Origin: Micromonospora coriariae
GTDB lineage: Bacteria; Actinomycetota; Actinomycetes; Mycobacteriales; Micromonosporaceae
Reading direction: 5' to 3'
DNA: 64,000 nt
NCBI RefSeq assembly: GCF_900091455.1
Contig: NZ_LT607412.1
Location: 2,542,001 to 2,606,000, forward strand
Part shown: piece by piece, positions 53,247 through 63,184 of the stretch
How the letters are laid out: each line of letters opens with the position of its first letter
How positions within the stretch are numbered: position 1 is the first letter of the stretch
The notes under the pieces: generated by a model
The model's input: only the letters and a program-made list of their open reading frames with translations
Told to the model about the DNA's origin: nothing
Database searches by the model: none
Translations under genes and position numbers: made by a program

Positions 53247-53516
53247 TCAGGAGGGTGGCGCGGTCGGCGGCGGCGGATCGGGCGGCGGCGGCATCATCGC
53301 CGTCGGGTGCGAGAGCCGGTTCTCCTCGACGATGAGGGTTCGGGCCCTCTTGCGCCGGTCCTGCCAGAACCAGAGCGTGGTCAGCAGTACGGCCAGCCCG
53401 GCCAGGATGAACACCCAGCCGACCGCGCGCAGGTCTATCCACCAGACGTTGGCTCGTATCGCGAAGGTCAGGATGGCGCCGATCGCGATGAGAAAGATCC
53501 CGCTTCCTACACCCAT
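53247..53516 (-). CDS. DUF6458-type small membrane protein (copy 2)
   Basis: 89 residues from ATG 53516: MGVGSGIFLIAIGAILTFAI, then a second helix AVGWVFILAGLAVLLTTLWF, a basic stretch and a Pro-rich tail (MMPPPPDPPPPTAPPS). It is a paralogue of the 52264-52551 gene. Function unknown. Confidence 0.8.
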   Translation of the reverse strand: MGVGSGIFLIAIGAILTFAIRANVWWIDLRAVGWVFILAGLAVLLTTLWFWQDRRKRARTLIVEENRLSHPTAMMPPPPDPPPPTAPPS

Positions 53517-53640
53517 GTGCGCTGCACTCCCCCGTGCGGTGGCTCTGGGCGTTCCCTGTCGTGACCACGCGACGGTTACCCGCCCCGCCGCCGGCCTACC
53601 GGGGTCGGGCCACCGAATAGCGGCACCGGTACGGGCAGCG

Positions 53641-53676
53641 CGACGGCCGGCGGGACAGGTGCCCCGCCGGCCGTCG
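53641..53676. terminator. Terminator after the acyl-CoA dehydrogenase gene
   Basis: Perfect 14-bp stem CGACGGCCGGCGGG (53641-53654) and CCCGCCGGCCGTCG (53663-53676), 44 bases past the stop on the minus strand. Confidence 0.8.
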
Positions 53677-53719
53677 GCGTCGGATGGCGCTTGGAACCTT
53701 CAGGCGTGCCGAGGCACGC

Positions 53720-55576
53720 TCAGAAGGCCTCCTCCGGCAGGTCCATGATGTCGAGGTCCGCGCCCTCGATGATGCGCCGGTCCGCGCCGATGCGCGGCAG
53801 CACCTCGCGGGCGAAGAACCGGGCAGCCGCCACCTTGCCGGTGTAGAACGCCTTGTCGGTCGCGGAGACCTCACCGGCCAGCGCCGTCAGCGCCACGTCG
53901 GCCTGCTTCTGGAGCAACCAGCCGACCACCAGGTCGCCGATGGCCAGCAGGAACCGCCGGCTGCTGAGCCCGACCTTGTAGAGGGCGCGGGTGTCGCCGC
54001 CCTGCGCCTCACCCAGCCAGCCGGTCAGCACGCCGAGCATGTTCTGGATCTCGGCGAGCGCCTTGCCGAGCGCCTGCCGCTCCTCCTTGAGCTGGCCGTT
54101 GCCCGCCTCGGAGGAGATGAACTCCTGGATCTCGCCGGCGACCGCCATCAGCGCCTTGCCGTTGTCCCGGACGATCTTGCGGAAGATCAGGTCCAGGCTC
54201 TGGATGGCGGTGGTGCCCTCGTACAAGGTGTCGATCTTGGCGTCCCGGACGTACTGCTCCAGCGGGTAGTCCTGGAGGAAGCCGGAGCCGCCGAAGGTCT
54301 GCAGCGCCTCGTGCCCGAGCAGCTCGTACGCCCGCTCCGAACCGACACCCTTGACCAGCGGCAGCAGCAGGTCGTTGACCCGCTTGGCCAGCTTGGTGGC
54401 CTTCTCGTCGCCGGCCGCCTCGGCGATGGCGACCCGGTCCTGCCAGGTGGCGGTGTAGAGGACCAGGGCGCGCAGGCCCTCCGCGTACGACTTCTGCAGC
54501 AGCAGCGAGCGGCGCACGTCGGGGTGGTGGGTGATCGTGACGCGCGGCGCGGTCTTGTCGGCCTGCTGGATCAGGTCGGCGCCCTGCACCCGGTTCTTCG
54601 CGTACTCCAGGGCGTTGAGGTAGCCGGTGGAGAGGGTGGCGATCGCCTTGGTGCCGACCATCATCCGGGCGTACTCGATGATCATGAACATCTGGCGGAT
54701 GCCGTCGTGCTTGTCGCCCAGCAGCCAGCCCTTGGCCGGCACACCGTGCTCGCCGAAGGTCACCTCGCAGGTGTTGGAGACCTTCAGGCCCATCTTGTGC
54801 TCGACGTTCGTGGCGTAGACGCCGTTGCGCTCGCCCAGCTCGCCGGTGCTCTCGTCGAAGTGGTACTTCGGCACCACGAAGAGCGACAGGCCCTTTGTGC
54901 CCGGGCCGCCGACACCCTCGACGCCCACCGGGCGGGCCAGCACGTAGTGGACGATGTTGTCGGTCAGGTCGTGCTCGCCCGAGGTGATGAAGCGCTTCAC
55001 GCCCTCGATGTGCCACGAGCCGTCCGGCTGCTGGATGGCCCGGGTGCGGCCGGCACCCACGTCCGAGCCGGCATCCGGCTCGGTGAGCACCATCGTGGAG
55101 CCCCACTGCTTGTCGATGAAGAGCTTGGCCCACTTCTTCTGCCGCTCGGTGCCCTCGACGTGCAGCACGTGCGCGAAGGACGGGCCGGAGGCGTACATCC
55201 AGACCGGGGCGTTCGACCCGAGCACCAGCTCGGCGAGGGCCCACCAGAGAGCACGCGGCGCGTTGGTGCCGCCCAGCTCGGGCGGCAGGTCCAGCCGCCA
55301 GAACTCGGAGTCCATGAACGCCTGGTAGGACTTCTTGAACGACTCCGGCAGCGGTGCGGTGTGCGTGGCCGGATCGAAGACCGGCGGATTGCGGTCACTG
55401 TCCGTGTAGCTGGCGGCCAGATCCTCGCGGGCGAGTCGGTCGACCTCGGCGAGGAAACTACGGGCCGTGTCGGTGTCGAGTTCCGAGTACGGCTCCTGGC
55501 CGAACGCCCGGTCAGCCCCGAAGACCTCGAACAGGTTGAATTCGAGGTCCCGGAGGTTGCTCTTGTAGTGGGTCAT
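53720..55576 (-). CDS. Acyl-CoA dehydrogenase with C-terminal extension
   Basis: 618-residue FAD enzyme introducing the alpha-beta double bond in acyl-CoA. N-terminal extension [20 protein letters not shown], then the flavin region [80 protein letters not shown], and [20 protein letters not shown] with catalytic-region [14 protein letters not shown]. The extra C-terminal helical domain of about 120 residues is typical of the larger FadE group. ATG 55576 is fixed by the family N-terminus. Confidence 0.94.
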   Translation of the reverse strand: MTHYKSNLRDLEFNLFEVFGADRAFGQEPYSELDTDTARSFLAEVDRLAREDLAASYTDSDRNPPVFDPATHTAPLPESFKKSYQAFMDSEFWRLDLPPELGGTNAPRALWWALAELVLGSNAPVWMYASGPSFAHVLHVEGTERQKKWAKLFIDKQWGSTMVLTEPDAGSDVGAGRTRAIQQPDGSWHIEGVKRFITSGEHDLTDNIVHYVLARPVGVEGVGGPGTKGLSLFVVPKYHFDESTGELGERNGVYATNVEHKMGLKVSNTCEVTFGEHGVPAKGWLLGDKHDGIRQMFMIIEYARMMVGTKAIATLSTGYLNALEYAKNRVQGADLIQQADKTAPRVTITHHPDVRRSLLLQKSYAEGLRALVLYTATWQDRVAIAEAAGDEKATKLAKRVNDLLLPLVKGVGSERAYELLGHEALQTFGGSGFLQDYPLEQYVRDAKIDTLYEGTTAIQSLDLIFRKIVRDNGKALMAVAGEIQEFISSEAGNGQLKEERQALGKALAEIQNMLGVLTGWLGEAQGGDTRALYKVGLSSRRFLLAIGDLVVGWLLQKQADVALTALAGEVSATDKAFYTGKVAAARFFAREVLPRIGADRRIIEGADLDIMDLPEEAF

Positions 55577-55715
55577 GCTCACTGGCCCCGCTTCCGGACA
55601 GGTGTTACCGATCAGTAACCCCGACTCTATTACTCGCGGGTAGCCAGCGACAAGCCGATCGCCCGAGTGACGGGCATTACACACCCCGGCGCCGCACCCG
55701 CGTCCGGCCGAGAAG

Positions 55716-56843
55716 TCAGCTCTCGGCGGCGCCGACCTCCCAGCTCGGCACGGCCGCCGCCGCGCCGGTCCGCGCGCCGGCGTACTCCATCAGGACCAGG
55801 GCGATGTCGTCGTCGAGCCGGCCGTGCACCCACTCGACCAGAGCCGTCTCCAGCGAGGCAAGCCCGTCGGCGACTGTGCCGTGCCCGAGCAGTCGCCAGG
55901 CCCGGTCCGCGGTCGGGAAGAACTCGCCGTCCCGCCGGGCCTCACCGAGACCGTCGGTGAACAACAGCAGCCGGTCGCCGGGCTCGAGGCGTTCCACCCG
56001 CGGACGGACCACCGGCATGAACCCGAGCGGAGGCGCCGGCGCGGGCGGCTCCAGCGGGATCACCGCGCCCCGGCGCAGCAGCAGCGGCGGAGGATGCCCG
56101 CAGTTGACGATGGTGAGCGTGCCGCCACGCTCCTCCACCAGAGCCGCTGTCACGAAGTCCTCGTCACCGACGTTGCGGGCCACCGCGCGGTCCAGATCGG
56201 CCACCACGGCGCGCAGGTCGGCCCGCTCGTACGCCACGTGCCGGTAGGAGCCGAGGACGATGCTGGCCAACCGGACCGCGTCCAGGCCCTTGCCGCGCAC
56301 GTCACCGATGATCATGCGAACCCCGTAGGGCGTGTCGATCGCCTCGTACAGGTCCCCACCGATCTCGGCCGTCGCGGTGGAGGAGATGTAGCGGCCGGCC
56401 ACCGACAGCGTGCCGACCTGCGGGCCGAGCGGACGCAGCACCGCCTGCTGGGCCACCGAGGCGAGCTTGGTCAACTCGGCGATCTGCACCGCCTGCCGCT
56501 GCCGAACCCAGGCCACCGCCATCGCCAGCCCGGTGGCGAACGCGACCCCGACCACGTTGACCGAGGTGACCAGCGACATCTCCGGCTCGATCAGGGCGAA
56601 GCCGGCCCCGATCAGGGTCGCCGCCGCGCCCACCCCCAGCACCACCTGCCACGCCGCCAGCGCGGCAGCCAGGACCGGGGCGGCCGCCAGCAGTGCGACG
56701 TAGTGCGCGGGCCGGCCGTCCGCCAGCTCCACCGCCGAGACGATCGCGAGCAGAACGAGGGCCGCGCCGAGGCCGGCGCGGGATCCGGGGCTCAGCGGGC
56801 GACGGCCCGACTGGAGGAGTCGCGTGGGTACGAGGGACAGCAT
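55716..56843 (-). CDS. Membrane PP2C/SpoIIE-type serine phosphatase
   Basis: 375 residues. Five to six N-terminal helices ([20 protein letters not shown] to [20 protein letters not shown]), a short coiled coil, then a SpoIIE phosphatase domain with [66 protein letters not shown] and [12 protein letters not shown], which carry the metal-binding Asp residues. RsbU-like enzymes dephosphorylate anti-anti-sigma factors; the target here is not adjacent. ATG 56843 follows GAGGGACAGC. Confidence 0.93.
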   Translation of the reverse strand: MLSLVPTRLLQSGRRPLSPGSRAGLGAALVLLAIVSAVELADGRPAHYVALLAAAPVLAAALAAWQVVLGVGAAATLIGAGFALIEPEMSLVTSVNVVGVAFATGLAMAVAWVRQRQAVQIAELTKLASVAQQAVLRPLGPQVGTLSVAGRYISSTATAEIGGDLYEAIDTPYGVRMIIGDVRGKGLDAVRLASIVLGSYRHVAYERADLRAVVADLDRAVARNVGDEDFVTAALVEERGGTLTIVNCGHPPPLLLRRGAVIPLEPPAPAPPLGFMPVVRPRVERLEPGDRLLLFTDGLGEARRDGEFFPTADRAWRLLGHGTVADGLASLETALVEWVHGRLDDDIALVLMEYAGARTGAAAAVPSWEVGAAES

Positions 56844-56944
56844 GCCTGATCCGCGTGAACGGGTGAATGAACCTGACCCGTCGTCCGAGGAGGTTCTGTC
56901 CGGCTGGCGCGGGTGTCCGGCCGGAACGGCATTGCCCGCTCCGC

Positions 56945-57571
56945 TCAGCCGAGGACCTCGTACCTGACGGTGAGCGCGCCCACGTCGACCGAGGCGATGG
57001 TGGCGAACGCGGCCCGCGAGAGGTCCAGGCAGCGGCCGTCGATGAACGGGCCACGGTCGTTGATCCGTACCACGACCGACTTGCCACTGGCCGGATTCGT
57101 CACCCGGACCTTTGTGTTGAACGGAAGGGTCTTGTGGGCCGCGGTCAGCTCGTTCGGGTTGAACGACTCGCCGTTGGCGGTGAGCTGCCCGTCGGAGTAG
57201 AAGGAGGCGCCGCACGAGCCGCTCTCCAGCACCTTCGCGGCCGCGGCCTTCTTCTTCGCGGTCGGACTCGGCTTCGGCGTCGCGGTACGGGTCTTGTTCC
57301 GGGAGGCGGCCTGCGGCGACCGGCTGGACGACGGGCTGGCCGTCACGCTCGGCGAGGCGCTGGCACTCGGGGCCGGGGAGCTGGCGGCGGGGCTGCTGGC
57401 GGCGACGGTCGGAGCGAACTCGATGGTGGCCTGCCCCGGCTGCGCGGAGCCCGAGGTCAGCTGCACGGCCCCGACGGTGCCCCCGACGGCGAGGGCCACG
57501 CCGACCGCCGCGGTGGCCGCGATGCCCGCCGGGGAGGAGAAGATGCGGGTACGGGAGTGCCTGCCTGCCAC
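56945..57571 (-). CDS. Septal ring lytic-transglycosylase-like RlpA protein
   Basis: 208 residues from GTG 57571, with AAAGGA about 10 bases upstream. A basic N-terminus and a membrane/signal segment ([20 protein letters not shown]) precede a Ser/Ala/Pro/Lys spacer and the RlpA double-psi beta-barrel: [60 protein letters not shown] with the catalytic-type Asp. The family cuts or binds denuded glycan strands. It is secreted or anchored at the outer face of the membrane. Confidence 0.9.
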   Translation of the reverse strand: MAGRHSRTRIFSSPAGIAATAAVGVALAVGGTVGAVQLTSGSAQPGQATIEFAPTVAASSPAASSPAPSASASPSVTASPSSSRSPQAASRNKTRTATPKPSPTAKKKAAAAKVLESGSCGASFYSDGQLTANGESFNPNELTAAHKTLPFNTKVRVTNPASGKSVVVRINDRGPFIDGRCLDLSRAAFATIASVDVGALTVRYEVLG

Positions 57572-57609
57572 CGGCCCGGTCCTTTCGTCGACTGAACAAA
57601 CCGGGTCGG

Positions 57610-57640
57610 ACCGTAACGAGTGAAGCACTTCCGAAGTCAA
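57610..57640 (-). promoter_or_regulatory. Predicted rlpA-like gene promoter
   Basis: On the minus strand TTGACT (57640-57635) and TACGGT (57615-57610) are 19 bases apart, 38 bases before GTG 57571. Spacing is long for a sigma-70-type promoter. Confidence 0.4.
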
Positions 57641-57758
57641 CGTGATCATCGTGGTATGCCCGTATTTGCGCTGGTACGTGTAGCCGATCATCCGAGCCCG
57701 GATGGGCCGGCCGGCCCGGGTGCCCGCACGCCGGACGCGCGTACCGCAGGATGGACCG

Positions 57759-58310
57759 GTGCCCGCTGAGCTGACCGAACGCCTCGCCGCCCTGTTCCGG
57801 TGGATCGACCCCGGGCCGGGCACCAGCCACCTGGTCAGCGACATCTCCGGTTGGTGGCGGGACCCGGCCGTGCTGGCCGAGCTGGGACCGGCCCTGGTGG
57901 CGCCGTACCGGTCCGTCCGGCCGACCGTGGTGCTCGCCCCCGCGGTCACCGGGCTGCTGCTCGGGCCGCTGGCCGCCACCGCCCTCGGAGTCGGCTTCGT
58001 GGCCGCGCACAAGCCTGGCGACGGCCGGCTGCCGGCCGGGCCGCTCACCTGGGCGCAGAGCCCGCCGGACTACCGGGGCCGGCAGGTCGACCTGGCCGTG
58101 CGGGACCGGCACCTCGGCCCGGGCGACCGGGTCCTGGTGGTGGACGACTGGGTGCGCACCGGGGCGCAGATCCGCGCCCTCCACGACATCTGCGCGGCGC
58201 GCGGAGCCGAGGTGCTGGGCAGCGCCGTGGTGGCCGTCGACTGCCCGCCCGACGTCGCGACCGCACTCCGGATCACCGGCCTGATCAGCGGCGCCGATCT
58301 GCCGTCTTGA
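57759..58310 (+). CDS. Phosphoribosyltransferase-fold protein
   Basis: 183 residues from GTG 57759; CAGGAT ends six bases upstream, so it is probably leaderless. It has type I PRTase features: [40 protein letters not shown] and the PRPP loop [20 protein letters not shown] with the acidic pair DD. It resembles APRT-type enzymes of streptomycetes that lack a recognised base-specific hood, so the base is unknown. It is followed by the questin-oxidase-like gene 33 bases later. Confidence 0.85.
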   Translation: MPAELTERLAALFRWIDPGPGTSHLVSDISGWWRDPAVLAELGPALVAPYRSVRPTVVLAPAVTGLLLGPLAATALGVGFVAAHKPGDGRLPAGPLTWAQSPPDYRGRQVDLAVRDRHLGPGDRVLVVDDWVRTGAQIRALHDICAARGAEVLGSAVVAVDCPPDVATALRITGLISGADLPS

Positions 58311-58343
58311 CCTGAACCAAGCTTCACCTCCGACGATCGACGC

Positions 58344-59417
58344 ATGGACGACGGGATCCTCGACGAGGCGTACGAACGACTGCACCGCACCGGCCCCGAA
58401 TACGAGGGCTGGCTGACCAACCACGGGCCGATGGCCGTCGAGGCGCTGGCCCGGCACGGGCACCAGCAACGGGTGCACCGCTGGCTCGACGACTACCTCG
58501 GTCGCCTCGATGAGCTGCCCCGTGGGCTGCGCCCGATCGACGACTGGCGGGCGACGCTGGGCGACGCGAAGCGGGCCGGTGACTGGCTGGCGTACTTCGA
58601 CCGGGAATTGCGCGAACGCCCGTGGCGGGAGGTGCTCGGCACCTGGTGGCCGCGGCTGCTGCCCGGCATCGCCGCCGGCGCCACCCACGGCGTGATCCGG
58701 GTCGGGCATGCCGTACGCGCGCTCGAGCCGGCGGGCGCGAACCCGCAGCGGCTCGCCGAACTGGGCCAGGCCCTCGGCTACTGGGCCGCCCGCTGGCAGC
58801 CGGTCCCAGGAGCGGACCGACTGCTCGACCCGGCCGCCTCGGTCGGCGACGTCGCTGCCGAGGCGGGCGGGCCGGGCACCGACGAGGTGGACGTGGATGC
58901 CGCGTTGGCCGGGCTGCCCCGGATCGACGACCAGTCCGGGGGCATCCTGGCCCGGCTGGGCCGGCTACCGGGCGTACCTCGATGGGAGCCGGCACTCGCG
59001 GCGCTGCGCCCCGCGCGGAGCCCGGCCCAGGCGGAGCGGGGGCTCGCCGCGCTGGTACACCGGGCCGGCCTGGACTACCTGCGCTTCGGGCACGCCGCGC
59101 CGGTCATGCTGGTGCACGCGGTCACCGCGCCGACAGCGGTGCTGCGTACCCTGCCGGCACTCGATCGGGCGCTCTGGGCGCCGAGCCTCGCCGCGGCCTG
59201 GGCCGCGACGGCGGCCGTGACCTCGGTGTACGCCCCGAACGACGGGATGGCGCCGCCGACCGTGCCCGCAGCCACCCCGGCGGAGGTCTTCGCCCGGGCA
59301 GCCCGCCACGGTGACGAGCACGTGGTCAAGCTGGCCGACGCTGTGCTCGACGCGCACGCGGCCACCGGCGACGAGCGGCTGCTCACCGCCGCCGGCTACG
59401 CCGGTCAGCTGATCTGA
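58344..59417 (+). CDS. Questin-oxidase-like family protein
   Basis: 357 residues from ATG 58344, six bases after GACGAT (leaderless). The helical questin-oxidase-like fold shows TNHGPMAVEALARHGHQQRV near the N-terminus, TWWPRLLPGIAAGATHGVIR, and LDYLRFGHAAPVMLVHAVTA, each with His residues that the family conserves. The fungal founder performs oxidative ring opening of anthraquinones; in bacteria the substrate is unknown. It has no partner genes of polyketide type. Confidence 0.85.
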   Translation: MDDGILDEAYERLHRTGPEYEGWLTNHGPMAVEALARHGHQQRVHRWLDDYLGRLDELPRGLRPIDDWRATLGDAKRAGDWLAYFDRELRERPWREVLGTWWPRLLPGIAAGATHGVIRVGHAVRALEPAGANPQRLAELGQALGYWAARWQPVPGADRLLDPAASVGDVAAEAGGPGTDEVDVDAALAGLPRIDDQSGGILARLGRLPGVPRWEPALAALRPARSPAQAERGLAALVHRAGLDYLRFGHAAPVMLVHAVTAPTAVLRTLPALDRALWAPSLAAAWAATAAVTSVYAPNDGMAPPTVPAATPAEVFARAARHGDEHVVKLADAVLDAHAATGDERLLTAAGYAGQLI

Positions 59418-59474
59418 CCAGGGCCCGGCATATTGCGGCGGCGGTACGGGTCGCGCTGGCCTAGCCTCGGCAGG

Positions 59475-59906
59475 ATGTGGCCTCGGATCGGTGAACTGCG
59501 CACCCTCGCCCTCGGCACCCCCGGCGAGCTGCGGGCGACCTTGAACACCCTGGTGCTGGCCGGCGTGAAGACCGCCACGGCCGGCCGGCTCGCCGAGTAC
59601 GCGGAGGAGGGCGAGGAGCTGGAGCGGGTCGGCGAGCGGCTGGCGCTGGTCGACGACGACGACGCGCTGGCCGGCGTCGTGGAGATCACCGGCGTCGAGG
59701 TGGTCCGTTTCGCCGACGTGCCCTGGGACTTCGCCCGCGCCGAGGGTGAGGGTGACCGCTCGATCGAGGAGTGGCGCGCCGGACACTCGGCCTACTGGGC
59801 GCGACTGGGCACCCCGGTCGACGACGACAGCCCGATCGTCTGCCTCCGCCTACGGCTGGTGTCCGGCGGCGAGGGCGGGGTGGCCAGCGGCGACCTCGGC
59901 ACCTGA
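59475..59906 (+). CDS. ASCH-domain protein
   Basis: 143 residues from ATG 59475, seven bases after TAGCCT and without a ribosome binding site. The ASCH fold: TLVLAGVKTATAGRLAEYAE (the characteristic K-T-x-T turn), RLALVDDDDALAGVVEITGV, VPWDFARAEGEGDRSIEEWR and PIVCLRLRLV. ASCH proteins bind RNA or modified nucleosides; some hydrolyse N4-acetylcytidine. The target is unknown here. Confidence 0.88.
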   Translation: MWPRIGELRTLALGTPGELRATLNTLVLAGVKTATAGRLAEYAEEGEELERVGERLALVDDDDALAGVVEITGVEVVRFADVPWDFARAEGEGDRSIEEWRAGHSAYWARLGTPVDDDSPIVCLRLRLVSGGEGGVASGDLGT

Positions 59907-59962
59907 CCCGGCTGTCGCTGGCGACGTGGTCTCACCGGTGGCGCTGCGGCCCCGCTGCCGGC

Positions 59963-60841
59963 TCAGCCGCGCAGCCCCGGCAGCAGCCGGGTCGCCACGT
60001 CCGCCAGGACTGCCTCATCGCCGGCGTACCAACTGCTGGCCCGCGGCCAGTGCGTCACCACGTCGGTGAAGCCGAGGTCAGCGGCCCGGCCGACCTGGTC
60101 GGCGAAGAACTGCGCGCTGCGGAGCGAGAAGACCGGCGCCGCGTCCAGCGAGAGATACCGGTCCAGGGTGGCCGGATCACGGCCGGCCTCATCCAGCGTC
60201 CGGTCCATCCGCGCGGACAGCGCCGACACCGTGCCCCACCAGCCCTCCACGTCGTCCGCGTCGGTGCCGGTGGTCACCCAGCCCTGGCCGAACCGGGCCA
60301 CCAGCCGCATCGACCGCGGCCCGTTGGCGGCCACCACGAACGGCACCCGGGGCTGCTGGACGCAACCAGGATTGTTGCGGGCGTCCACCGCCGCGAACCA
60401 GTCACCACGCCAGGTGGTGCCGTCCTCCCGCAGGATCAGATCCAGCAGTTCGGTGAACTCGGCGAACCGGTCGACCCGCTGACGCGGCGGCAGCGTCTCG
60501 CCACCCAGCACCGCCGAGTCGAAGCCGATGCCGCCCGCGCCCAGGCCGAGCAGCAGCCGGCCGTCCGAGACGTCGTCGACCGTGGTGATCTGGCGGGCGA
60601 ACGCCGCCGGGTGCCGGAAGTTCGGCGACGCCACCAGGGTGCCCAGCCGGATCCGGGAGGTGACCGTGGCGGCGGCGGTCAGCGTGGTCATCGAGTCGAA
60701 CCACGGGCCGTCCACCAGGTCCCGCCAACCCAGGTGGTCGTACGTCCAGGCGTGGTCGAAGCCCCACTCGTCGGCCTGCCGCCAGCGACGCTGCGACTCC
60801 GCCCAGCGCTGGTCCGGCAGGATCACGATGCCAATTCGCAT
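59963..60841 (-). CDS. LLM-class F420- or FMN-dependent oxidoreductase
   Basis: 292 residues from ATG 60841 with TAGGCT seven bases upstream on its strand (leaderless). Luciferase-like TIM barrel: MRIGIVILPDQRWAESQRRW, FDHAWTYDHLGWRDLVDGPW, RIRLGTLVASPNFRHPAAFA, LGLGAGGIGFDSAVLGGE and VPFVVAANGPRSMRLVARFG. In actinobacteria most members use coenzyme F420, but the cofactor cannot be proved here. It shares a short divergent promoter region with the 64-aa membrane protein. Confidence 0.92.
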   Translation of the reverse strand: MRIGIVILPDQRWAESQRRWRQADEWGFDHAWTYDHLGWRDLVDGPWFDSMTTLTAAATVTSRIRLGTLVASPNFRHPAAFARQITTVDDVSDGRLLLGLGAGGIGFDSAVLGGETLPPRQRVDRFAEFTELLDLILREDGTTWRGDWFAAVDARNNPGCVQQPRVPFVVAANGPRSMRLVARFGQGWVTTGTDADDVEGWWGTVSALSARMDRTLDEAGRDPATLDRYLSLDAAPVFSLRSAQFFADQVGRAADLGFTDVVTHWPRASSWYAGDEAVLADVATRLLPGLRG

Positions 60842-60897
60842 GATCGCCAGCCTAGCCGGGGGCACCACGGACACCCGGCTTTCGCTACCGTTCTCCG

Positions 60898-61092
60898 ATG
60901 GACCTACGGTCGAGTCGGGCCGACACGGTACGAGCATTCGGCACCATGTCGCTGGTGGCTGGCTTCCTGACTTCGCTGCTCACCATGCCGTCCGACTACG
61001 ACGGGCTCAGGCCGCAGATCCTCGCCGCCCTCCTCGTCCTGACGGGCATCGGTCTGCGGATCGAGGCGGCGATCATCGACCGTAAGTCGTAG
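60898..61092 (+). CDS. Small two-helix membrane protein
   Basis: 64 residues from ATG 60898, six bases after TACCGT and without a ribosome binding site (leaderless). MDLRSSRADTVRAFGTMSLV, helix one VAGFLTSLLTMP, helix two ILAALLVLTGIGLRIEAAII, tail DRKS. Unknown family. The start is only 57 bases from that of the divergent oxidoreductase. Confidence 0.65.
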   Translation: MDLRSSRADTVRAFGTMSLVAGFLTSLLTMPSDYDGLRPQILAALLVLTGIGLRIEAAIIDRKS

Positions 61093-61308
61093 TCCCACCG
61101 TCGCTGGCCGGCCCGGGCGTCCGGATCTTCACAGTGATCGCCTGGCGGCTGACCCTGCTGCCGTACCGCGGAGAGCAGTCTCACGCACTGACCTGTCGCG
61201 CTGTGATTCACGTCACTCCGTTGCCCTGTAGGAAGTTCTCCGGCGGCTCCGACCCATCGGCGAGCGGGCACCCGAACGGGTGTCGCCCGAGGAGAGGAAC
61301 AAGGCGAG

Positions 61309-62019
61309 ATGACGAAGGTGACCGCACAGGTGTCCGTGTCGCTGGACGGGTTCTACGCCGGCCCGCAGTTCGCTGGCGACGGCGACTGGATGGACTCGGC
61401 CGAGAGCGCCAAGTTCTTCCGGGTCACCCGCTGGGTGACCGATGCCGCGGCGTGGCGCGAGCGACAGGGCTTCGCCGGCGGCGAGCAGGACACCAACTCG
61501 GAGGTGGTCGCCGAGTCGTTCGGGGCGGCCGGCGCGTACGTGATGGGGCGGCGGATGGCCGACGGGGGTGAGGCGCCCTGGGGCGAGGAGCCGCCGTTTC
61601 GCGCGCCGGTCTTCGTCGTCACACACCGCCCCCGCGAGCCCCTGCTGCGCGGCGGTGGCACCAGTTTCACCTACGTCACCGATGGCGTGGCCAGTGCGGT
61701 CGAGCAGGCGCGCGCCGCGGCCGGCGGCAAGGACGTGGCGGTGGCCGGTGGCGGCAGCCTCGTGCGGCAGGTGCTCAAGGCCGGCCTGCTCGACCAGTTG
61801 GAGCTGCACGTCGTACCGGTCGTGCTCGGCACCGGCCTCCGGCTGTTCGACGCGGACCTCGACCTCGGCGAGAAGGAGGCGATCGAGCTGACGCCTACCC
61901 GGGTCATCCACACACCGCAGGTCACCCACATCCGGTACGCGGTGCGCGGTCGCGCCCCGCTCGTGCTCGACGACCGGGGCAGCGGCGGCGGCCCGACGGT
62001 GACCGGCCGAGTGCGGTAG
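61309..62019 (+). CDS. DHFR-fold (RibD C-terminal-like) reductase
   Basis: 236 residues from ATG 61309, with GGAGAGGAACAAGGCGAG upstream. Begins TKVTAQVSVSLDGFYAGPQF, the NADPH-binding strand of RibD-C/DHFR-like proteins, then GAYVMGRRMADGGEAPWGEE, PVFVVTHRPREPL, VAVAGGGSLVRQVLKAGLLD (glycine-rich loop) and ELHVVPVVLGTGLRLFD. The family includes riboflavin-pathway and stress-related reductases; no other riboflavin genes are nearby. It runs convergent to the VOC protein with a 7-base gap. Confidence 0.9.
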   Translation: MTKVTAQVSVSLDGFYAGPQFAGDGDWMDSAESAKFFRVTRWVTDAAAWRERQGFAGGEQDTNSEVVAESFGAAGAYVMGRRMADGGEAPWGEEPPFRAPVFVVTHRPREPLLRGGGTSFTYVTDGVASAVEQARAAAGGKDVAVAGGGSLVRQVLKAGLLDQLELHVVPVVLGTGLRLFDADLDLGEKEAIELTPTRVIHTPQVTHIRYAVRGRAPLVLDDRGSGGGPTVTGRVR

Positions 62020-62026
62020 CCGGCAC

Positions 62027-62392
62027 CTACAGGCGGGACAGCACCAGCAGCCGGTTGCCGTCCGGGTCTTCGACCCGGGCGGACCGCTCACCCCACGGCT
62101 GGTCGACCGGCTCCTCGGTGACGGCCGCACCAGCGGCCCGCAGCGTGCCCACGGCCTCGTCGCAGTCGTCGGCGTAGACGCACAGTTCCCAGCGGTGGAC
62201 GCTGGAAGGGCCGCCGGCCTTCGGGTCGGCGGCCAGGCCCAGTTCGCTGTTGCCCAGCCGGAGTGCGACGAACTCCGGGTCGCCGTCATCCGGGAACCGG
62301 TAGGTCTGCTCGAAGCCGACGACACCCCGATAGAACGCGATCAGTCTTGGCAGGTCGGGCGTAGTCACGATCGGGAACGCTTCGGTGAACAC
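62027..62392 (-). CDS. VOC-superfamily (glyoxalase/bleomycin resistance-like) protein
   Basis: 121 residues from GTG 62392 (GGAGGTGGTTCC upstream). The single VOC domain has two beta-alpha-beta-beta-beta modules: FPIVTTPDLPRLIAFYRGVV, GFEQTYRF, LCVYADDCDEAVGTLRAAGA and DPDGNRLLVLSRL. Some metal-ligand positions are replaced (for example Glu in VEDPDGN). Substrate unknown. Confidence 0.88.
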   Translation of the reverse strand: MFTEAFPIVTTPDLPRLIAFYRGVVGFEQTYRFPDDGDPEFVALRLGNSELGLAADPKAGGPSSVHRWELCVYADDCDEAVGTLRAAGAAVTEEPVDQPWGERSARVEDPDGNRLLVLSRL

Positions 62393-62472
62393 GGAACCAC
62401 CTCCAAACCGGACACTAGCCGGTAGGGGCCCAGCCGCATCGATCTCGGCGACTCCCGGATGCCCGACCCCGC

Positions 62473-63084
62473 TCAGCCTCGGTCGATCCGCTTGTGCTTG
62501 GAACGGCTGGTGAACCTGGCGCCGCCGCTGCTCTGCACGCCGGCCCGCCGCGGCACCCCACGCCGGTGGATGGCGGGTCTGGCCGCCGGGCACTTGAACA
62601 CGCGGCTGGCTCCCCGTGCCCGGAACCATCTCCGGAACGGGATGCGGGAGAGGGCCAGGGGAACCGCCACGACCAGGATCACGAACCCGGCCGCGCCGAT
62701 GACACCTTGGATGCGGCCGCGGTGTCCGTTGAGCTCGTCGAAGTCGGTGACGAAGTCGCTCGGATCGGCAGGGTTCACCCAGATCGGCACCACGTCACCG
62801 GTTGGCAGACACACCTCGAAGCAGCCCATCTCCTGCTCGTACGTCCGGCCGGCCGTCTCGTACCGGAGATACATGGTGGTGGAGCTGCCACCCCGCTTGC
62901 TCACCCGGTCGTAGACGACGGCCCGCGCCGGTACACCTTCGGCCCGCAGTTCGGTCTTCCAGTCGTCGAGCGCGTGCTGCGTGTGCAGCGGCAGCCAGAG
63001 CAGCGCAGCTCCGGTTACCACAAGCAACACGCACCCGAGGGTCACCCAGACCGGGCGCCTCAGCGTCATGATCAGGCGGCTCAT
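62473..63084 (-). CDS. DUF3592-like membrane protein with basic tail
   Basis: 203 residues from ATG 63084. Helix one WVTLGCVLLVVTGAALLWLP, an exterior beta domain (VPARAVVYDRVSKRGGSSTT, YLRYETAGRTYEQE, GDVVPIWVNPADPSDFVTDF) typical of DUF3592, helix two GVIGAAGFVILVVAVPLALS, and a C-terminal Arg-rich tail of about 60 residues. Cys in MGCFEVC may form a disulfide. Function unknown. Confidence 0.75.
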   Translation of the reverse strand: MSRLIMTLRRPVWVTLGCVLLVVTGAALLWLPLHTQHALDDWKTELRAEGVPARAVVYDRVSKRGGSSTTMYLRYETAGRTYEQEMGCFEVCLPTGDVVPIWVNPADPSDFVTDFDELNGHRGRIQGVIGAAGFVILVVAVPLALSRIPFRRWFRARGASRVFKCPAARPAIHRRGVPRRAGVQSSGGARFTSRSKHKRIDRG

Positions 63085-63184
63085 CGGCTCATCGTGCCGC
63101 TCCGACGCAAAGCGCACGCCACTGTCGCGGCGACGTCGCCGAAACCGCCTTGTCGTACTGCTGGCCCGTGTCTACGGTGCAGTG

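Noticed and set aside
55716..58709. A 997-codon minus-strand frame as one giant phosphatase
   Set aside because: Only the part from ATG 56843 has SpoIIE-domain homology. The upstream part overlaps rlpA-like and PRTase genes in other frames and looks like shadow sequence.
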